Assembly: GCA_964451925.1 (NCBI GenBank)
Contig: CAYVKA010000008.1
Coordinates: forward strand, 1 to 64,000
Direction: 5' to 3'
DNA length: 64,000 nt
Origin: Nevskia sp964451925
GTDB taxonomy: Bacteria > Pseudomonadota > Gammaproteobacteria > Nevskiales > Nevskiaceae
Positions 9,584 to 19,079 of this stretch are shown piece by piece. A program made the translations under genes and the position numbers. The notes beneath the pieces were generated by a model. That model was not told the origin of the DNA. It worked only from the letters and a program-made list of their open reading frames with translations, and did not search any database. The stretch's first letter is position 1. Each line of letters begins with the position of its first letter.

Positions 9584-11992
9584 TCAGAACTCCGCCCAAT
9601 GCTTGTCGCCGGACGCCGCTCCGCCGTGGCCGGCGGCGCCCTGCGCGCCGCGTGCCAGCCGCCCCGGCGCCGACCGCACAGAGGCCTTGCCTGCCCGCGG
9701 CCTGATCCTGCCGGCCGGCGCGGATGAAGCGGGCTTGTCGTCGGCCGCAGCCGCGGCGGCGCCCTGCTTGAGCACGAACTTCCGCACCGTGGTGACGAGC
9801 GTCGCCGCCTGCTCTTCCAGCGCGCGCGCCGAGGCCGAGACCTGCTCCACCAGGGCGGCGTTCTGCTGCGTGGTCTCGTCCATGTGGGTAACGGTCTGGT
9901 TGACCTGCTCGATGCCGCTGCTCTGCTCCTGCGAGGCCGTGGTGATCTCGCCCATGATGTCGGTAACGCGCTTGACGCTGCCGACGATCGCTTCCATGGT
10001 CTTGCCCGCCTGTTCCACCAGGTGGGTGCCGTTGCCGACCTTCTCCACCGAATCGCTGATCAGCGCCTTGATTTCCTTGGCGGCGGAGGCGCTGCGCTGC
10101 GCCAGGCTGCGCACTTCGGTCGCCACCACGGCGAAACCGCGCCCCTGCTCGCCGGCGCGCGCCGCTTCCACCGCCGCGTTCAGCGCCAGGATATTGGTCT
10201 GGAAGGCGATGCCGTCGATGACGCTGATGATGTCGACGATCTTGGTGCTCGACTGGTGGATCGACTGCATGGTCCGGACCACTTCGTCCACCGCGGTCCC
10301 GCCACTGCACGCGGTGTCACTGGCGCCGATGGCCAGCTGGTTGGCCTGGCGCGCGTTTTCGGCGTTTTGCCTGACCGTGCCGGTGAGTTGCTCCATCGAG
10401 CTGGCGGTTTCCTGCAGACTGGCCGCCTGCTGCTCGGTGCGCGCCGACAGGTCGCCGTTGCCGGCGGCGATCTCGCGCGCGGCGACGTTGATCGACTCGC
10501 TCGCCGCCTGGATCTGGCCGACCAGCTGCTGCAGGCTGCTCACGGTGGCGTTGGCGTCGTCCCTGAGCCGGGCGAAGGCTCCCTTGAAATCGGCCTGGAT
10601 GGTCTGGGTCAGGTCGCCGCGCGCCAGGGCGCTGAGCAGGCGGCCCACCTCGTCCAGCCCGGTGGCGCTGGTTTCCAGCAGCTGGTTGATCCCTTCCGCC
10701 AGAACCCGGAAAAAGCCGCTCTTGCCCGCCAGCGTCACGCGCCGGCTGAAATCGCCCTCGGCGGCGGCGCGCACGATGCCGTTGACCTCGGCTTCCACCG
10801 CCGCTTCCGCGGTGCGGTCGAGCCATTCCACCGCGGTGCCCAGGCGCGTGCCGGCGGCATCGATCACCGGGGCGACGGTGAGGTTGAAGACGCGCCCTCC
10901 CAAGCGGACTTCAGCGCGGTGCACGGCGGTGAGCTGGTCCAGCAAGGCACGCTGATGCGCCGGATTCTTGTGGAAGCCGTCGATACTGGAGCCAACAAGC
11001 CGGGCGGCACTGAACGCGGGCAGGTCCTTGCGGATGTCCGCTTCGGCCTCGGCGAACATCCGCATGATGGCCTTGTTGAGATAGATGACGTTGAGGTCGC
11101 GGTCGGCGATCATGACGTTGGTGGCGACATTGTCCAGGCCGATCTTGACGCGCGTCATCTCCTCCGAGTTGCGCCGGCCTTCGGCCAGGTCGAAACCAAG
11201 CTTGATCTGTATGGTGCGCGCGCAGTTGAGGATCTGCCCGATCTCATCCGCGCGGTCGAGCGCGATGCGCGCATCAAGGCGGCCTTCGCTGATCTCCTGC
11301 AGCTTGCCGTGCACGTACTGCAAGGGCCTGAGCAGGCCGCGCAGCAGCCACCAGCCGCCGAGGAAAGCCAGCGCGCTGCCCGCCGCGATCAGCGGGACGG
11401 CGTTGGCGCCCGCGTCGTGCAGCCGCAGGGCCAGCGCCAGCGACGCGCCGAACAGCACCGCACCGAGTGCAACGCCGGCCAGTCCGCGCTGTTGCAGCGA
11501 CGTGTCCTTCACGCGCTGCGCCGCCACCGCCAGGCGGCCGCTGGAGACAATGCGGCCGCGATGGATGCGCAGGCCCGCGGCCTGCTTGTCGCGGAACAAT
11601 TGGTAGGCGCGTTCCGCTTCGGCCACCTGCTCGCGCGTGGGCTTGAGCCGCACCGACATGAAGCCCACGATCCGGCCGTTGTGGCGAACCGGCGTGGCAT
11701 TGGCCTCGACCCAGTAGTGGTCGCCGTTCTTGCAGCGGTTTTTCACCAGGCCGGTCCAGGGCTGGCCGCTCTGCAGCGTTGCCCAGAAGTCGGCGAACGC
11801 CTCCTCGGGCATGTCGGGGTGGCGCACGATGTTGTGCGGCGCGCCGATCAACTCCGCTTCGCTGAAACCGCTGATGTCGGTGAAATCACGGTTGACGTAT
11901 TCGATGACACCCTTGAGGTTGGTCCGCGAAACGATCATGGCGCCGTCCGCGAGCGGCACCTCCACACCAGTGACCGGAAGATTGGAACGCAT
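9584..11992 (-). CDS. Methyl-accepting chemotaxis protein with N-terminal PAS domain (Aer-like)
   Basis: From the ATG at 11992 (GGAG 8 bases upstream) the protein is about 802 residues. An Aer-like PAS domain covers roughly residues 15-130 (FTDISGFSEAELIG, IVRHPDMPEEAF). Hydrophobic segments lie near 185-240, a HAMP-like region follows, a second PAS-like stretch is near 300-400, and the signalling hairpin is IAFQTNILALNAAVEAARAG. It likely senses redox or energy state and feeds a CheA. The Ala/Arg-rich tail ends in WAEF and lacks a clear NWETF-type pentapeptide. It lies immediately downstream of wspR but has its own 323-base upstream gap. Confidence 0.88.
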   Translation of the reverse strand: MRSNLPVTGVEVPLADGAMIVSRTNLKGVIEYVNRDFTDISGFSEAELIGAPHNIVRHPDMPEEAFADFWATLQSGQPWTGLVKNRCKNGDHYWVEANATPVRHNGRIVGFMSVRLKPTREQVAEAERAYQLFRDKQAAGLRIHRGRIVSSGRLAVAAQRVKDTSLQQRGLAGVALGAVLFGASLALALRLHDAGANAVPLIAAGSALAFLGGWWLLRGLLRPLQYVHGKLQEISEGRLDARIALDRADEIGQILNCARTIQIKLGFDLAEGRRNSEEMTRVKIGLDNVATNVMIADRDLNVIYLNKAIMRMFAEAEADIRKDLPAFSAARLVGSSIDGFHKNPAHQRALLDQLTAVHRAEVRLGGRVFNLTVAPVIDAAGTRLGTAVEWLDRTAEAAVEAEVNGIVRAAAEGDFSRRVTLAGKSGFFRVLAEGINQLLETSATGLDEVGRLLSALARGDLTQTIQADFKGAFARLRDDANATVSSLQQLVGQIQAASESINVAAREIAAGNGDLSARTEQQAASLQETASSMEQLTGTVRQNAENARQANQLAIGASDTACSGGTAVDEVVRTMQSIHQSSTKIVDIISVIDGIAFQTNILALNAAVEAARAGEQGRGFAVVATEVRSLAQRSASAAKEIKALISDSVEKVGNGTHLVEQAGKTMEAIVGSVKRVTDIMGEITTASQEQSSGIEQVNQTVTHMDETTQQNAALVEQVSASARALEEQAATLVTTVRKFVLKQGAAAAAADDKPASSAPAGRIRPRAGKASVRSAPGRLARGAQGAAGHGGAASGDKHWAEF

Positions 11993-12315
11993 GAAAAAAC
12001 TCCGTTGCCGACAACGCGCCAACCAAAAAAGGGCACGCCAGGGCCGCGACCCGGGCGTCGGCGTTTGATCCAAGCCGGAATCCCTGGCGCACGACCGCCG
12101 CCGCTTCCTGCGGCTCCTGTCCGGAACCTGGAGTCCGATGGCGGAATTGGTAGAGCCAGCGCGACAGAAGGCGCTAAACGGGGGTTTACTGGCGGCTTGC
12201 CGTGCGCATCAGCCGCCGGGGGCAGGGATTCCGCCGCGCACCCGATCGCGGCAGGTCAGGCCGGACGCCCGCAGGACGCCGGATACAGGCCGCTGACCGC
12301 CGCGCCCGGCACCTT
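11993..12315. other. Intergenic region between wspR and the PAS chemoreceptor
   Basis: No gene is visible in this 323-base gap. On the minus strand it should carry the chemoreceptor promoter. On the plus strand it carries the tRNA-Leu-like element described separately, and a GGCGGC/GCCGCC stem lies at 12191-12217. Confidence 0.5.
12131..12190 (+). ncRNA. tRNA-Leu-like 5' two-thirds (relic or tRNA-like structure)
   Basis: The block GGCGGAATTGGTAGA at about 12140 is the near-invariant D-arm of bacterial tRNA-Leu. It is preceded by a seven-base acceptor-like strand (12131-12137) and flanked by GGC/GCC as a D-stem. Next comes a five-pair AGCGC/GCGCT stem whose eight-base loop contains CAG (a Leu anticodon). 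After that TAAAC/GTTTA forms a class-II-like variable arm over GGGG. No T-arm and no 3' acceptor strand with CCA follow, so it is not a working tRNA gene. Confidence 0.5.
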
Positions 12316-13368
12316 CTAGCCGAGCCCCTCGTTTTCTTCACGCTCCCCCTCTTCGGTGGAACGCTTGGTCAGGTCGTACGATTCCAGCCGCTCGTGCATC
12401 ACCAGCTGGTTCTTGCCGCTCTTCTTGGCCATGTACAGCGCCCGGTCGGCGGCTTCGATCAGCCGCATTGGCGAATCGCCTCGCGCCGGCACCACCGAAG
12501 CCCCGCCGACGCTGGCGGTGATCCGGCCGCTGGCCGATCCGCTGTGCGGAATGGCCAGCTGCTCCACGCGCCGGCGCAGCTTTTCGCCGGTGCTCTGCGC
12601 CCCCGTGTATGGCGTGGACGGCAGGATCACCATGAATTCCTCGCCGCCGTAGCGGGTGGCCAGGTCCGCCGGGCGCTCCGATCCCAGCTTGATGGCCTCC
12701 GCCACCTGCTTCAGCACGTCGTCGCCGGCGAGGTGACCATAGGTGTCGTTGTAGCGCTTGAAGTCATCGACATCGATCATCAGCACCGACAGCGCCATGC
12801 GCTCGCGGGCGGCGCGGCTCCATTCCACCGCCATGTACTCGTCCAGGTAGCGCCGGTTGCTCAAACCGGTCAGCCCGTCGAGATTGGTGAGCCGTTCGAG
12901 CTCCAGGTTCTTCTCCAGCAGCTGCTTCTGGCTTTGGCGCAGGGCGCGATAGGCCTCGTCGCGCTGCAGCTGGCTGACATAGGCACGCGAGTGATAGCGC
13001 ACGCGGGCGATCAGTTCGACCTGATCGGGCAGTTTGACCAGGTAATCGTTGGCGCCGACAGCGAAAGCCTCGCTCTTGACCGTCGGCTCCTCTTTCGTCG
13101 ACAGGACGATGATCGGAATATCGGCGGTGATCGGATTGTCGCGGTACTGCCGCACCAGGGTCAGGCCGTCGACGTTGGGCATGATCAGGTCCTGCAGGAT
13201 CACCGTGGGCTTGATGTGCTCGGCGATCTCGATGGCGCGCAACGGGTCGCTGCAATAGTGGAAGTCGATTCCGGGCTGGTGCGCCAGCGCCCGGCGCACC
13301 GCTTCGCCGATCATCGCCTGGTCATCCACCAGCAGGACCATCACCGGGTACTTGCTCATCGCGCTCAT
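12316..13368 (-). CDS. wspR: WspR: response regulator with diguanylate cyclase output
   Basis: An N-terminal receiver domain has acidic residues in VLLVDDQ, the phospho-acceptor Asp near residue 60 (QDLIMPNVDG) and Lys in the VKLPD loop. A coiled linker follows, then a GGDEF domain with RYGGEEF and the inhibitory RPAD motif five residues upstream. Phosphorylation by WspE should stimulate synthesis of c-di-GMP. It is the last gene of the wsp cluster, four bases after wspF, with GGAATGGG as ribosome site in the wspF tail. Confidence 0.93.
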   Translation of the reverse strand: MSAMSKYPVMVLLVDDQAMIGEAVRRALAHQPGIDFHYCSDPLRAIEIAEHIKPTVILQDLIMPNVDGLTLVRQYRDNPITADIPIIVLSTKEEPTVKSEAFAVGANDYLVKLPDQVELIARVRYHSRAYVSQLQRDEAYRALRQSQKQLLEKNLELERLTNLDGLTGLSNRRYLDEYMAVEWSRAARERMALSVLMIDVDDFKRYNDTYGHLAGDDVLKQVAEAIKLGSERPADLATRYGGEEFMVILPSTPYTGAQSTGEKLRRRVEQLAIPHSGSASGRITASVGGASVVPARGDSPMRLIEAADRALYMAKKSGKNQLVMHERLESYDLTKRSTEEGEREENEGLG

Positions 13369-13372
13369 CGTT

Positions 13373-14446
13373 CTACCCATTCCGTCCATAAGGCCCGGAC
13401 GCGCTGCCCGGCGCGTCCGCGGCCTCCGCCATCCCGCTCCCCACTGTTGCAAGCAAACGCCGTGCTATGCGCGGCAGCGGCACGATTTCGGCGGCAGCAT
13501 CGAGCGCAATGGCGGCTTTGGGCATGCCGAACACCGCGCAGCTGGCCTGATCCTGCACGATGGTGTGACAGCCCTTGTCCCGCAGCGCCTTCAGGCCGGC
13601 GGCGCCGTCGCGGCCCATGCCGGTCAGCAGCACGCCGACGGCGCGGCCCGGCCAGTACTTGCAGACACTGTGGAAAAACACGTCGACCGAGGGGCGGTAG
13701 ACGTAGTCCGCCGGCTCGGCGGCGTAACCCAGCCAGCCGGCCGATTTGAAACACAGGTGGTCGTTGCTGCCGGCCAGCAATACCGTGCCGGCCGCGGGCA
13801 TGTCGCCCTCCCGCGCCAGGCGCACCGGCAGCTTTGAATGCTGGCTCAACCACTGCGCCATGCCGGAGGCGAACACCTGGTCGACATGCTGCACCACGAC
13901 GATGCCCGCGGCGAAGTCCGCGGGCAGCCCGGCGAGCACCTCGGCCAAAGCCGCCGGCCCGCCGGCGGAAGCGCCCACGACCACCAGTTCGACCTTGCCG
14001 GCGGCGGCCGGCGCCGCGGCCCGCCCGGCCCGCCGCTGCGGCCGGTCGCGCTCGCCGATCAATTTGCCGATGGTGGCGATCTTCGCCAGCAGCGGCCTGG
14101 CGCTCGCCTTCATGTCGCCCGGGCCGAGCACCGGGGTATCGACGGCGTCGAGCGCGCCATGGCCCATCGCCTCGTAAACCTTGGCGGTGTTGGCGCCGAT
14201 GCTGCTGGTGACCACCAGGATCGGACAGGGCGTGGCCGCCATGATGCGCCGCGTCGCCTCCACCCCGCCCATGCCGGGCATGATCAGGTCCATCAGCACC
14301 AGGTCGGGCAGCTCCCGCGCGCACAGCTCGACCGCCTCGGCGCCGTCGCGAGCCACCCAGACCGTGCGGTGCGCGGAATCGACCGCCACCGCGCGCTGCA
14401 AGACCTCGACCGCGAGCGGCATGTCGTTGACGATGCCGATTCTCAC
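13373..14446 (-). CDS. wspF: WspF: CheB-type methylesterase
   Basis: The receiver domain carries Asp near residue 53 (LMDLIMPGMGG). The C-terminal methylesterase has the Ser-His-Asp triad in VVGASAGG, VVQHVD and TGMGRDGA. It removes methyl groups from the WspA receptor and so resets signalling; loss of WspF locks Wsp on in pseudomonads. It starts with GTG overlapping the wspE stop (GTGA), indicating translational coupling. Confidence 0.93.
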   Translation of the reverse strand: MRIGIVNDMPLAVEVLQRAVAVDSAHRTVWVARDGAEAVELCARELPDLVLMDLIMPGMGGVEATRRIMAATPCPILVVTSSIGANTAKVYEAMGHGALDAVDTPVLGPGDMKASARPLLAKIATIGKLIGERDRPQRRAGRAAAPAAAGKVELVVVGASAGGPAALAEVLAGLPADFAAGIVVVQHVDQVFASGMAQWLSQHSKLPVRLAREGDMPAAGTVLLAGSNDHLCFKSAGWLGYAAEPADYVYRPSVDVFFHSVCKYWPGRAVGVLLTGMGRDGAAGLKALRDKGCHTIVQDQASCAVFGMPKAAIALDAAAEIVPLPRIARRLLATVGSGMAEAADAPGSASGPYGRNG

Positions 14447-16668
14447 GCGGGGGCCTCGCCGATCAGGTCCACCACGGCCTGCAGCAGCGTCTCGTCGTGG
14501 AAACTTCCTTTTGGGAGGTAGTAGTCGGCACCTGCTTCCAGCCCGCGCCGACGGTCTTCCTCGCGGTCCTTGTAGGAGACGATCATTACCGGAATCGACC
14601 GCAACGCGGGATCCTTGCGGATCAGCGCCACCAGCTCGATGCCGTCGAGGCGCGGCATATCGACGTCGGTGACGACCAGGTCGAAGCCTCCGCCGCGCAG
14701 GGCGTTCCAGCCGTCCATGCCGTCCACGGCGACCTCGACCTCGAAACCGCGGCCTTGCAGCAGCTTGCGCTCCAGCTCGCGCACCGTCAGCGAATCCTCC
14801 ACCACCAGCACGCGCTTGCGGCGCACCTGCGGTGCCGCCGCCGTACCGGGCAGGCGGCCGAGGCCGCCGGCCTCGACCAGCCGGTCGACCGAGCGGATCA
14901 GGTCTTCCACGTCCACGATCAGCACCGGGGTTCCGTCCTCCGTCAACGCGCCGGCGGCGATGTCCTTGATCTTGCCCAGGCGTGGATCCAGCGGCTGCAC
15001 CACCAGTTCGCGCTCGCCCAGGAAACGATCCACGGCCAGGCCGTAGGCGCTGCCCTGCTGCTCGACCACGATCACCGGCAATTCGCCGCCGGCGGGGGCG
15101 CTGCCGGCGCCGCCGTTGTCCAGAATCTGCCGCGCCGGCACCAGGCTTACCGGGCGGCCGTCGAAATCGAAGAACTGCTTGCCTTCCAGCGTTTCCAGAC
15201 AGCCGGCGCTGACCTTCAGGGTACGCGCAATGTGGGCGAGCGGAAAGGCGTAGGGCTCGCCGCCGACATCGACCAGCAGGGTGCGCACCACCGAGAGGGT
15301 CAGCGGCAGCTGCAGCTGGAAGCGCGTGCCCTGCCCCGGCCGGGTGGCGATGCGCACGGTTCCGCGCACCCGCCTGACCATGTCCCGCACCACGTCCAGC
15401 CCGACGCCGCGCCCGGAAATCTCGGTGACGTTGTCCTTCAGGGAAAAACCCGGCAGGAACAGGAACTCCAGCAACTCGGTCTCGCTCAGGCTGGCGGCGA
15501 CATCCGCCGTGGTCAGCTGGCGCTCGACCACGCTGTGGCGCAGCCGTGCCAGGTCGACGCCGCAACCGTCGTCGGCGATGACGATCTGCAGGGTGCCGGC
15601 GCTGTGCCGGGCTTCCAGGCGGATCACGCCCTCCTCCGGCTTGCCCAGCGCCAGGCGCTGCGCGGCCGGCTCCAGGCCGTGGTCGACCGCGTTGCGCAGC
15701 AAGTGGCCCAGGGGCGCCTCCAGCTGTTCCAGGATGTCGCGGTCCACCGACGTGGCGGTGCCGGCAATCTCCAGGCGCGCCTGCTTGCCCAGCTTGCGGC
15801 CGAGATCACGCACCATGCGCGGAAACGCCTGCACGCCGTCGGAGAAAGGCCGCATGCGGCAGTCCAGCACTTTGTTGTAGAGCTGGTCCGCCAGATTGCT
15901 GGAGCGGCTGTCGAACAGCTCCAGTTCGTCCAGCCGCTCGTTCAGCAGCTTGCGGCATTCCAGCATGCGCAGCCGGGTTTCGGCCAGCAGGGTACGGCAG
16001 CGTTCGTCCACATCGGCGGCGAGCATGGCCTCGCGCAGGGCATCGAGCGTCTTGCCGGCCTCGCCGTGCATCCGCTTCAGGCGCAGCAGGGAGACGGTAT
16101 AGGGCTTGAGCCAGCGCGACTCGACCAGGGACTCGCCCGCCAGCCCCATCAGGCGATCGAGGTTGTCGGCGGTCACCCGCAACATGCGGGCGGCAGCCTC
16201 GGTACCGGCCTGTGCCTCAACCACCTCGGTGCTCACGCTGACTGGCGCGGCCTCCGGCAGCGTCGCCACCGAACGCTCGCCGGAACTGAGCGCCGGCCGG
16301 CTCAGCAGCGAACGCAGTTCGCTGCGAAAAGCAGCCGCTTCCGGCGCGTCCTCGCCGGCCCAGGCTTCGGCGGTGGAGGCCTGCGCGATGCGGTTGAGCA
16401 GGTCGACGCCGCGCAGCATCAGGTCGATATGTTCGCGCCGCAGGCTGGTGCCGCCGCGCTGCACGCTGACAAAGTAGTCCTCCATCACGTGCGCCACCGT
16501 GACCCCGGCGCCGAGACCGACGATGCGTGCGGCACCCTTGAGGGAATGCGCCGCGCGCATGCAGGCCTCCAGCGGCTCGCCGGGCGCGGCACCACGCTCC
16601 AGCTGCAGCAGGCCGCTGGTCAGCACCTGAACCTGGTTCTCCACTTCGAGGCGGAACAGGTCCAGCAT
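14443..16668 (-). CDS. wspE: WspE: hybrid CheA histidine kinase with receiver domain
   Basis: The 741-residue protein has an N-terminal Hpt domain with phosphorylatable His at residue 41 (AAHSLKGAARIVG). Dimerisation and HATPase domains follow with N-box LLRNAVDHGLEP and G-boxes DDGCGVD and GRGVGLDVV. A CheW-like domain is near 440-580, and a C-terminal receiver has Asp near residue 670 (TDVDMPRLDG). It passes phosphate to WspR and WspF. The ATG at 16668 was taken because no earlier in-frame start is visible; the ribosome site is weak. Confidence 0.93.
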   Translation of the reverse strand: MLDLFRLEVENQVQVLTSGLLQLERGAAPGEPLEACMRAAHSLKGAARIVGLGAGVTVAHVMEDYFVSVQRGGTSLRREHIDLMLRGVDLLNRIAQASTAEAWAGEDAPEAAAFRSELRSLLSRPALSSGERSVATLPEAAPVSVSTEVVEAQAGTEAAARMLRVTADNLDRLMGLAGESLVESRWLKPYTVSLLRLKRMHGEAGKTLDALREAMLAADVDERCRTLLAETRLRMLECRKLLNERLDELELFDSRSSNLADQLYNKVLDCRMRPFSDGVQAFPRMVRDLGRKLGKQARLEIAGTATSVDRDILEQLEAPLGHLLRNAVDHGLEPAAQRLALGKPEEGVIRLEARHSAGTLQIVIADDGCGVDLARLRHSVVERQLTTADVAASLSETELLEFLFLPGFSLKDNVTEISGRGVGLDVVRDMVRRVRGTVRIATRPGQGTRFQLQLPLTLSVVRTLLVDVGGEPYAFPLAHIARTLKVSAGCLETLEGKQFFDFDGRPVSLVPARQILDNGGAGSAPAGGELPVIVVEQQGSAYGLAVDRFLGERELVVQPLDPRLGKIKDIAAGALTEDGTPVLIVDVEDLIRSVDRLVEAGGLGRLPGTAAAPQVRRKRVLVVEDSLTVRELERKLLQGRGFEVEVAVDGMDGWNALRGGGFDLVVTDVDMPRLDGIELVALIRKDPALRSIPVMIVSYKDREEDRRRGLEAGADYYLPKGSFHDETLLQAVVDLIGEAPA

Positions 16669-16679
16669 CGACAGCTGGC

Positions 16680-17390
16680 TCAGGTCGTGGTCGCTGATGA
16701 CAGGCTCCGGTGAATGGATTGGAACAGCGCCTGCTCGTCGAGCACGCCGACCGTATGCTTGGGCAGCCGCAGCACGGCCCGGGTATGGGCCGCGGCGTAC
16801 CGGGCCAGCGTGGCGGGGACCTCCTGCAACTGGCGCGGGTCAAAACGGTGCACACCGCGGACCTCGTCCACCTGGCACACGACACGGCTGCCGCCGTGCG
16901 CCAGCACCAGCAGCCGCCCGGGCTGCTGGCGAAGCGCCGCCGCGGGCGATTGCGCCGCGCCGATGTTCAGCATCCAGTGCAGCGACATGCACACCAGCAG
17001 CTCCCCGCGCACATTGGCGATGCCCTGCACCGCACCGCGGCGGTGCGGCAGCGAATGCACCGGCCGCTGGCCGACCACCTCCTCGAACACCGCGGTGGGC
17101 AGGGCCAGCCACTCGGCGCCCAGGCGGAAGATCACCACCGAGCAGGTGTCGTGCGAGGCGACCGGCTTGGCGCCGGCGACCAGCCGCGTGCTCTCGGCCA
17201 GGTGGCCCGGCGGCGGTTCGCGCTCAAGCAGCGCCTCGGCGGAGGCGGTGAACACGGCGCAATTGCGGCAGTGGACGTGCTGCTTGAGCTTTGGGCAGGA
17301 GGCGTCGCCATGGACGCCGATCGAGCGCCAGCAGCGCTCGACCGCGGCGCCGCCATCGGTCTCCACGCGCGGCTCAGGTGGGGTTTGCAA
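16680..17390 (-). CDS. wspD: WspD: CheW-like coupling protein
   Basis: The protein has 236 residues. An N-terminal Cys-rich segment (CWRSIGVHGD, then CPKL and HCRNCAVF) is characteristic of WspD. A CheW domain follows with SLPHRRGAVQGIANVRGELL. It links receptor WspA to kinase WspE at the membrane. Its start overlaps the end of wspC by 17 bases. Confidence 0.9.
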   Translation of the reverse strand: MQTPPEPRVETDGGAAVERCWRSIGVHGDASCPKLKQHVHCRNCAVFTASAEALLEREPPPGHLAESTRLVAGAKPVASHDTCSVVIFRLGAEWLALPTAVFEEVVGQRPVHSLPHRRGAVQGIANVRGELLVCMSLHWMLNIGAAQSPAAALRQQPGRLLVLAHGGSRVVCQVDEVRGVHRFDPRQLQEVPATLARYAAAHTRAVLRLPKHTVGVLDEQALFQSIHRSLSSATTT

Positions 17391-18603
17391 GGACCTGCTC
17401 CAGCCTCTGGATGCGGCCGCGCAACATTTGCGCGGCCGGCGCGTCGCCCTGCCGGTCGAGCAGCAGGGCCAGGTGGGTCAGCGCCTCGCGGTGGTTCGGC
17501 TGCAGATACAGCGCCTGGCGGTAAAGACGCACCGCCTCGTCGGTGCGCCCGCCCGCATCGCGGATCAGCCCCAGCAGGTAAAGGATTTGCGCCGAGTAGC
17601 CATGCGCCCGCAGATGGTGTTCGCAGGCCCGCGCCGCTTCCTCCAGGCGGCCCTGGTCCGCCAGCCTGGCGATCTCCTTGGCGGCCTGCTGCGTATCGCC
17701 GGGCGGCGGCGTGCTGGGCACCGGCGGCAGGCGGATCGGCGCATCCGCTTTGGGCTTGGCCGCGGCGGCCGCGGGCCGGACCGCTGGCGTTGCCGGCCTG
17801 GATTCGGCCGCTCCGCTCTTGCTGAAACAGAAGGCCCGCGGCCAGTGCATGGGGCTGAAGCCGTGGCCGTTCAGCAACGCGGTCTCCGCCGGCGCCACGA
17901 ACAGCGCGCCCGAGGGCTTCAGCAGCCGCGCCAGCACGCCGACCGCCTGCGCCCGTGACGGGCCGTCGAAATAGATCAGCACGTTGCGGCAGAAGATCGC
18001 ATCGTACTGCTCCGTACCCGGCAGGAAATCCGGCGCCAGCAGGTTGCCGCGCTCGAACCGCACCGGTGCCCGCACCGATTCGTCGAGATGATAGGCCTGA
18101 TTGATCTTTTCGAAGTAGCGGTCGCGGAATTGCAACGGGCCGCTGCGGAAGGAGTTGTGCCCGTATACCCCCTGCCGCGCCCGCTCCAGCCCCCGCGCGC
18201 TGATGTCGATGGCGTCGATGCGGAAATTCTCCGGCGCAACCCCCTCCTGCAGCAGCGCCATCGAAATGGAATAAGGCTCCTCGCCGGTGGCGCAGGGCAC
18301 GCTGAGAAAGCGCAGCACGCGATCCGGGCGGTTGCGCAGCCAGACGCTGCGCACCAGGTTGGCCACCGCGGCGAAGGCGCCGGGGTCGCGGAAGAACCAG
18401 GTTTCGGGCACCACCACCGCCTCGATCAGCTCCAGCAGCTCCGCCTCCGACGCGCTGAGGCGCTCCCAGTAGGACTGCGCGTCGGGCAGCTGGTGCAGGC
18501 TGCGCCGCTCGTGCACCGCGCGCTGCAGCGCGGCGGGTCCGATCGATGCGCAATCCAGGCCGATCGCCTGCCGCAGCAGCGACTCGATCTTCTGCATCGC
18601 CAT
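17374..18603 (-). CDS. wspC: WspC: CheR-type methyltransferase with TPR tail
   Basis: The CheR catalytic domain (residues 1 to about 270) shows VVPETWFFRD, LSVPCATGEEPYSIS (the SAM-binding block), FRNRYF-like FRDRYFEKI and FCRNVLIYFD. A low-complexity Pro/Ala linker is followed by tetratricopeptide-like repeats at the C-terminus, as in WspC. It methylates WspA glutamates using SAM. The ATG at 18603 overlaps the wspB stop (TGATG); another ATG lies six bases on. Confidence 0.93.
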   Translation of the reverse strand: MAMQKIESLLRQAIGLDCASIGPAALQRAVHERRSLHQLPDAQSYWERLSASEAELLELIEAVVVPETWFFRDPGAFAAVANLVRSVWLRNRPDRVLRFLSVPCATGEEPYSISMALLQEGVAPENFRIDAIDISARGLERARQGVYGHNSFRSGPLQFRDRYFEKINQAYHLDESVRAPVRFERGNLLAPDFLPGTEQYDAIFCRNVLIYFDGPSRAQAVGVLARLLKPSGALFVAPAETALLNGHGFSPMHWPRAFCFSKSGAAESRPATPAVRPAAAAAKPKADAPIRLPPVPSTPPPGDTQQAAKEIARLADQGRLEEAARACEHHLRAHGYSAQILYLLGLIRDAGGRTDEAVRLYRQALYLQPNHREALTHLALLLDRQGDAPAAQMLRGRIQRLEQVLANPT

Positions 18604-19064
18604 CAGGCCGGCTCCTGCGATTGGCACAGCAGCGCCTGCATCGACCGCGACAGCAGCCGCTCCAGTTCGATGCGCTGCAGCAGGCCGCCGGCGTCACTGG
18701 CCACCGCGCCCAGATACGGCGCCGTGTCGCTGTTCACGCCGCTGTCGACAAAACGCGCCGGATCGCAGCGCAGCGTCCGCGTCGCCCGTTCCGCGATCAG
18801 GCCGAGCAGGCGGCTGCCGCCGCTGGCGTCCTGGCAGCGGGCCAGCAGGATGCGGGTGCTCAGGCAACGCCGCGACGGGCGGCCCAGGGCCAGCTGGCTC
18901 AGGTCGATCAGCGGCAGCGGCGTGCCGCGCAGGTCGAACAGCCCCGCCAGCCACGGCGGCGCCTGCGGCAGCGGCTTGACCTCGACCAGCGGCAGCACCT
19001 CGACGACGAGGCGGGCCTCGATGACGTAGCGGCTTTCGGCGAGCTGGAAGACCAGGAAGAGCAT
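18603..19064 (-). CDS. wspB: WspB: CheW-like coupling protein
   Basis: This 153-residue single CheW domain has WLAGLFDLRGTPLPLIDLS as the hallmark block. It is one of two coupling proteins in the cluster and joins receptor to kinase. It lies 15 bases after wspA and overlaps wspC by one base. Confidence 0.9.
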   Translation of the reverse strand: MLFLVFQLAESRYVIEARLVVEVLPLVEVKPLPQAPPWLAGLFDLRGTPLPLIDLSQLALGRPSRRCLSTRILLARCQDASGGSRLLGLIAERATRTLRCDPARFVDSGVNSDTAPYLGAVASDAGGLLQRIELERLLSRSMQALLCQSQEPA

Positions 19065-19079
19065 GCCGACATCCCCGGC

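Noticed and set aside
12131..12270. Functional tRNA-Leu gene
   Set aside because: T-arm, matching 3' acceptor strand and CCA are missing.
9884..12319. 811-residue plus-strand frame opposite the PAS chemoreceptor
   Set aside because: Low-complexity shadow with no ribosome site or family features.
14497..16713. 738-residue plus-strand frame opposite wspE
   Set aside because: Mirrors a clear CheA gene and is unlike a protein in composition.
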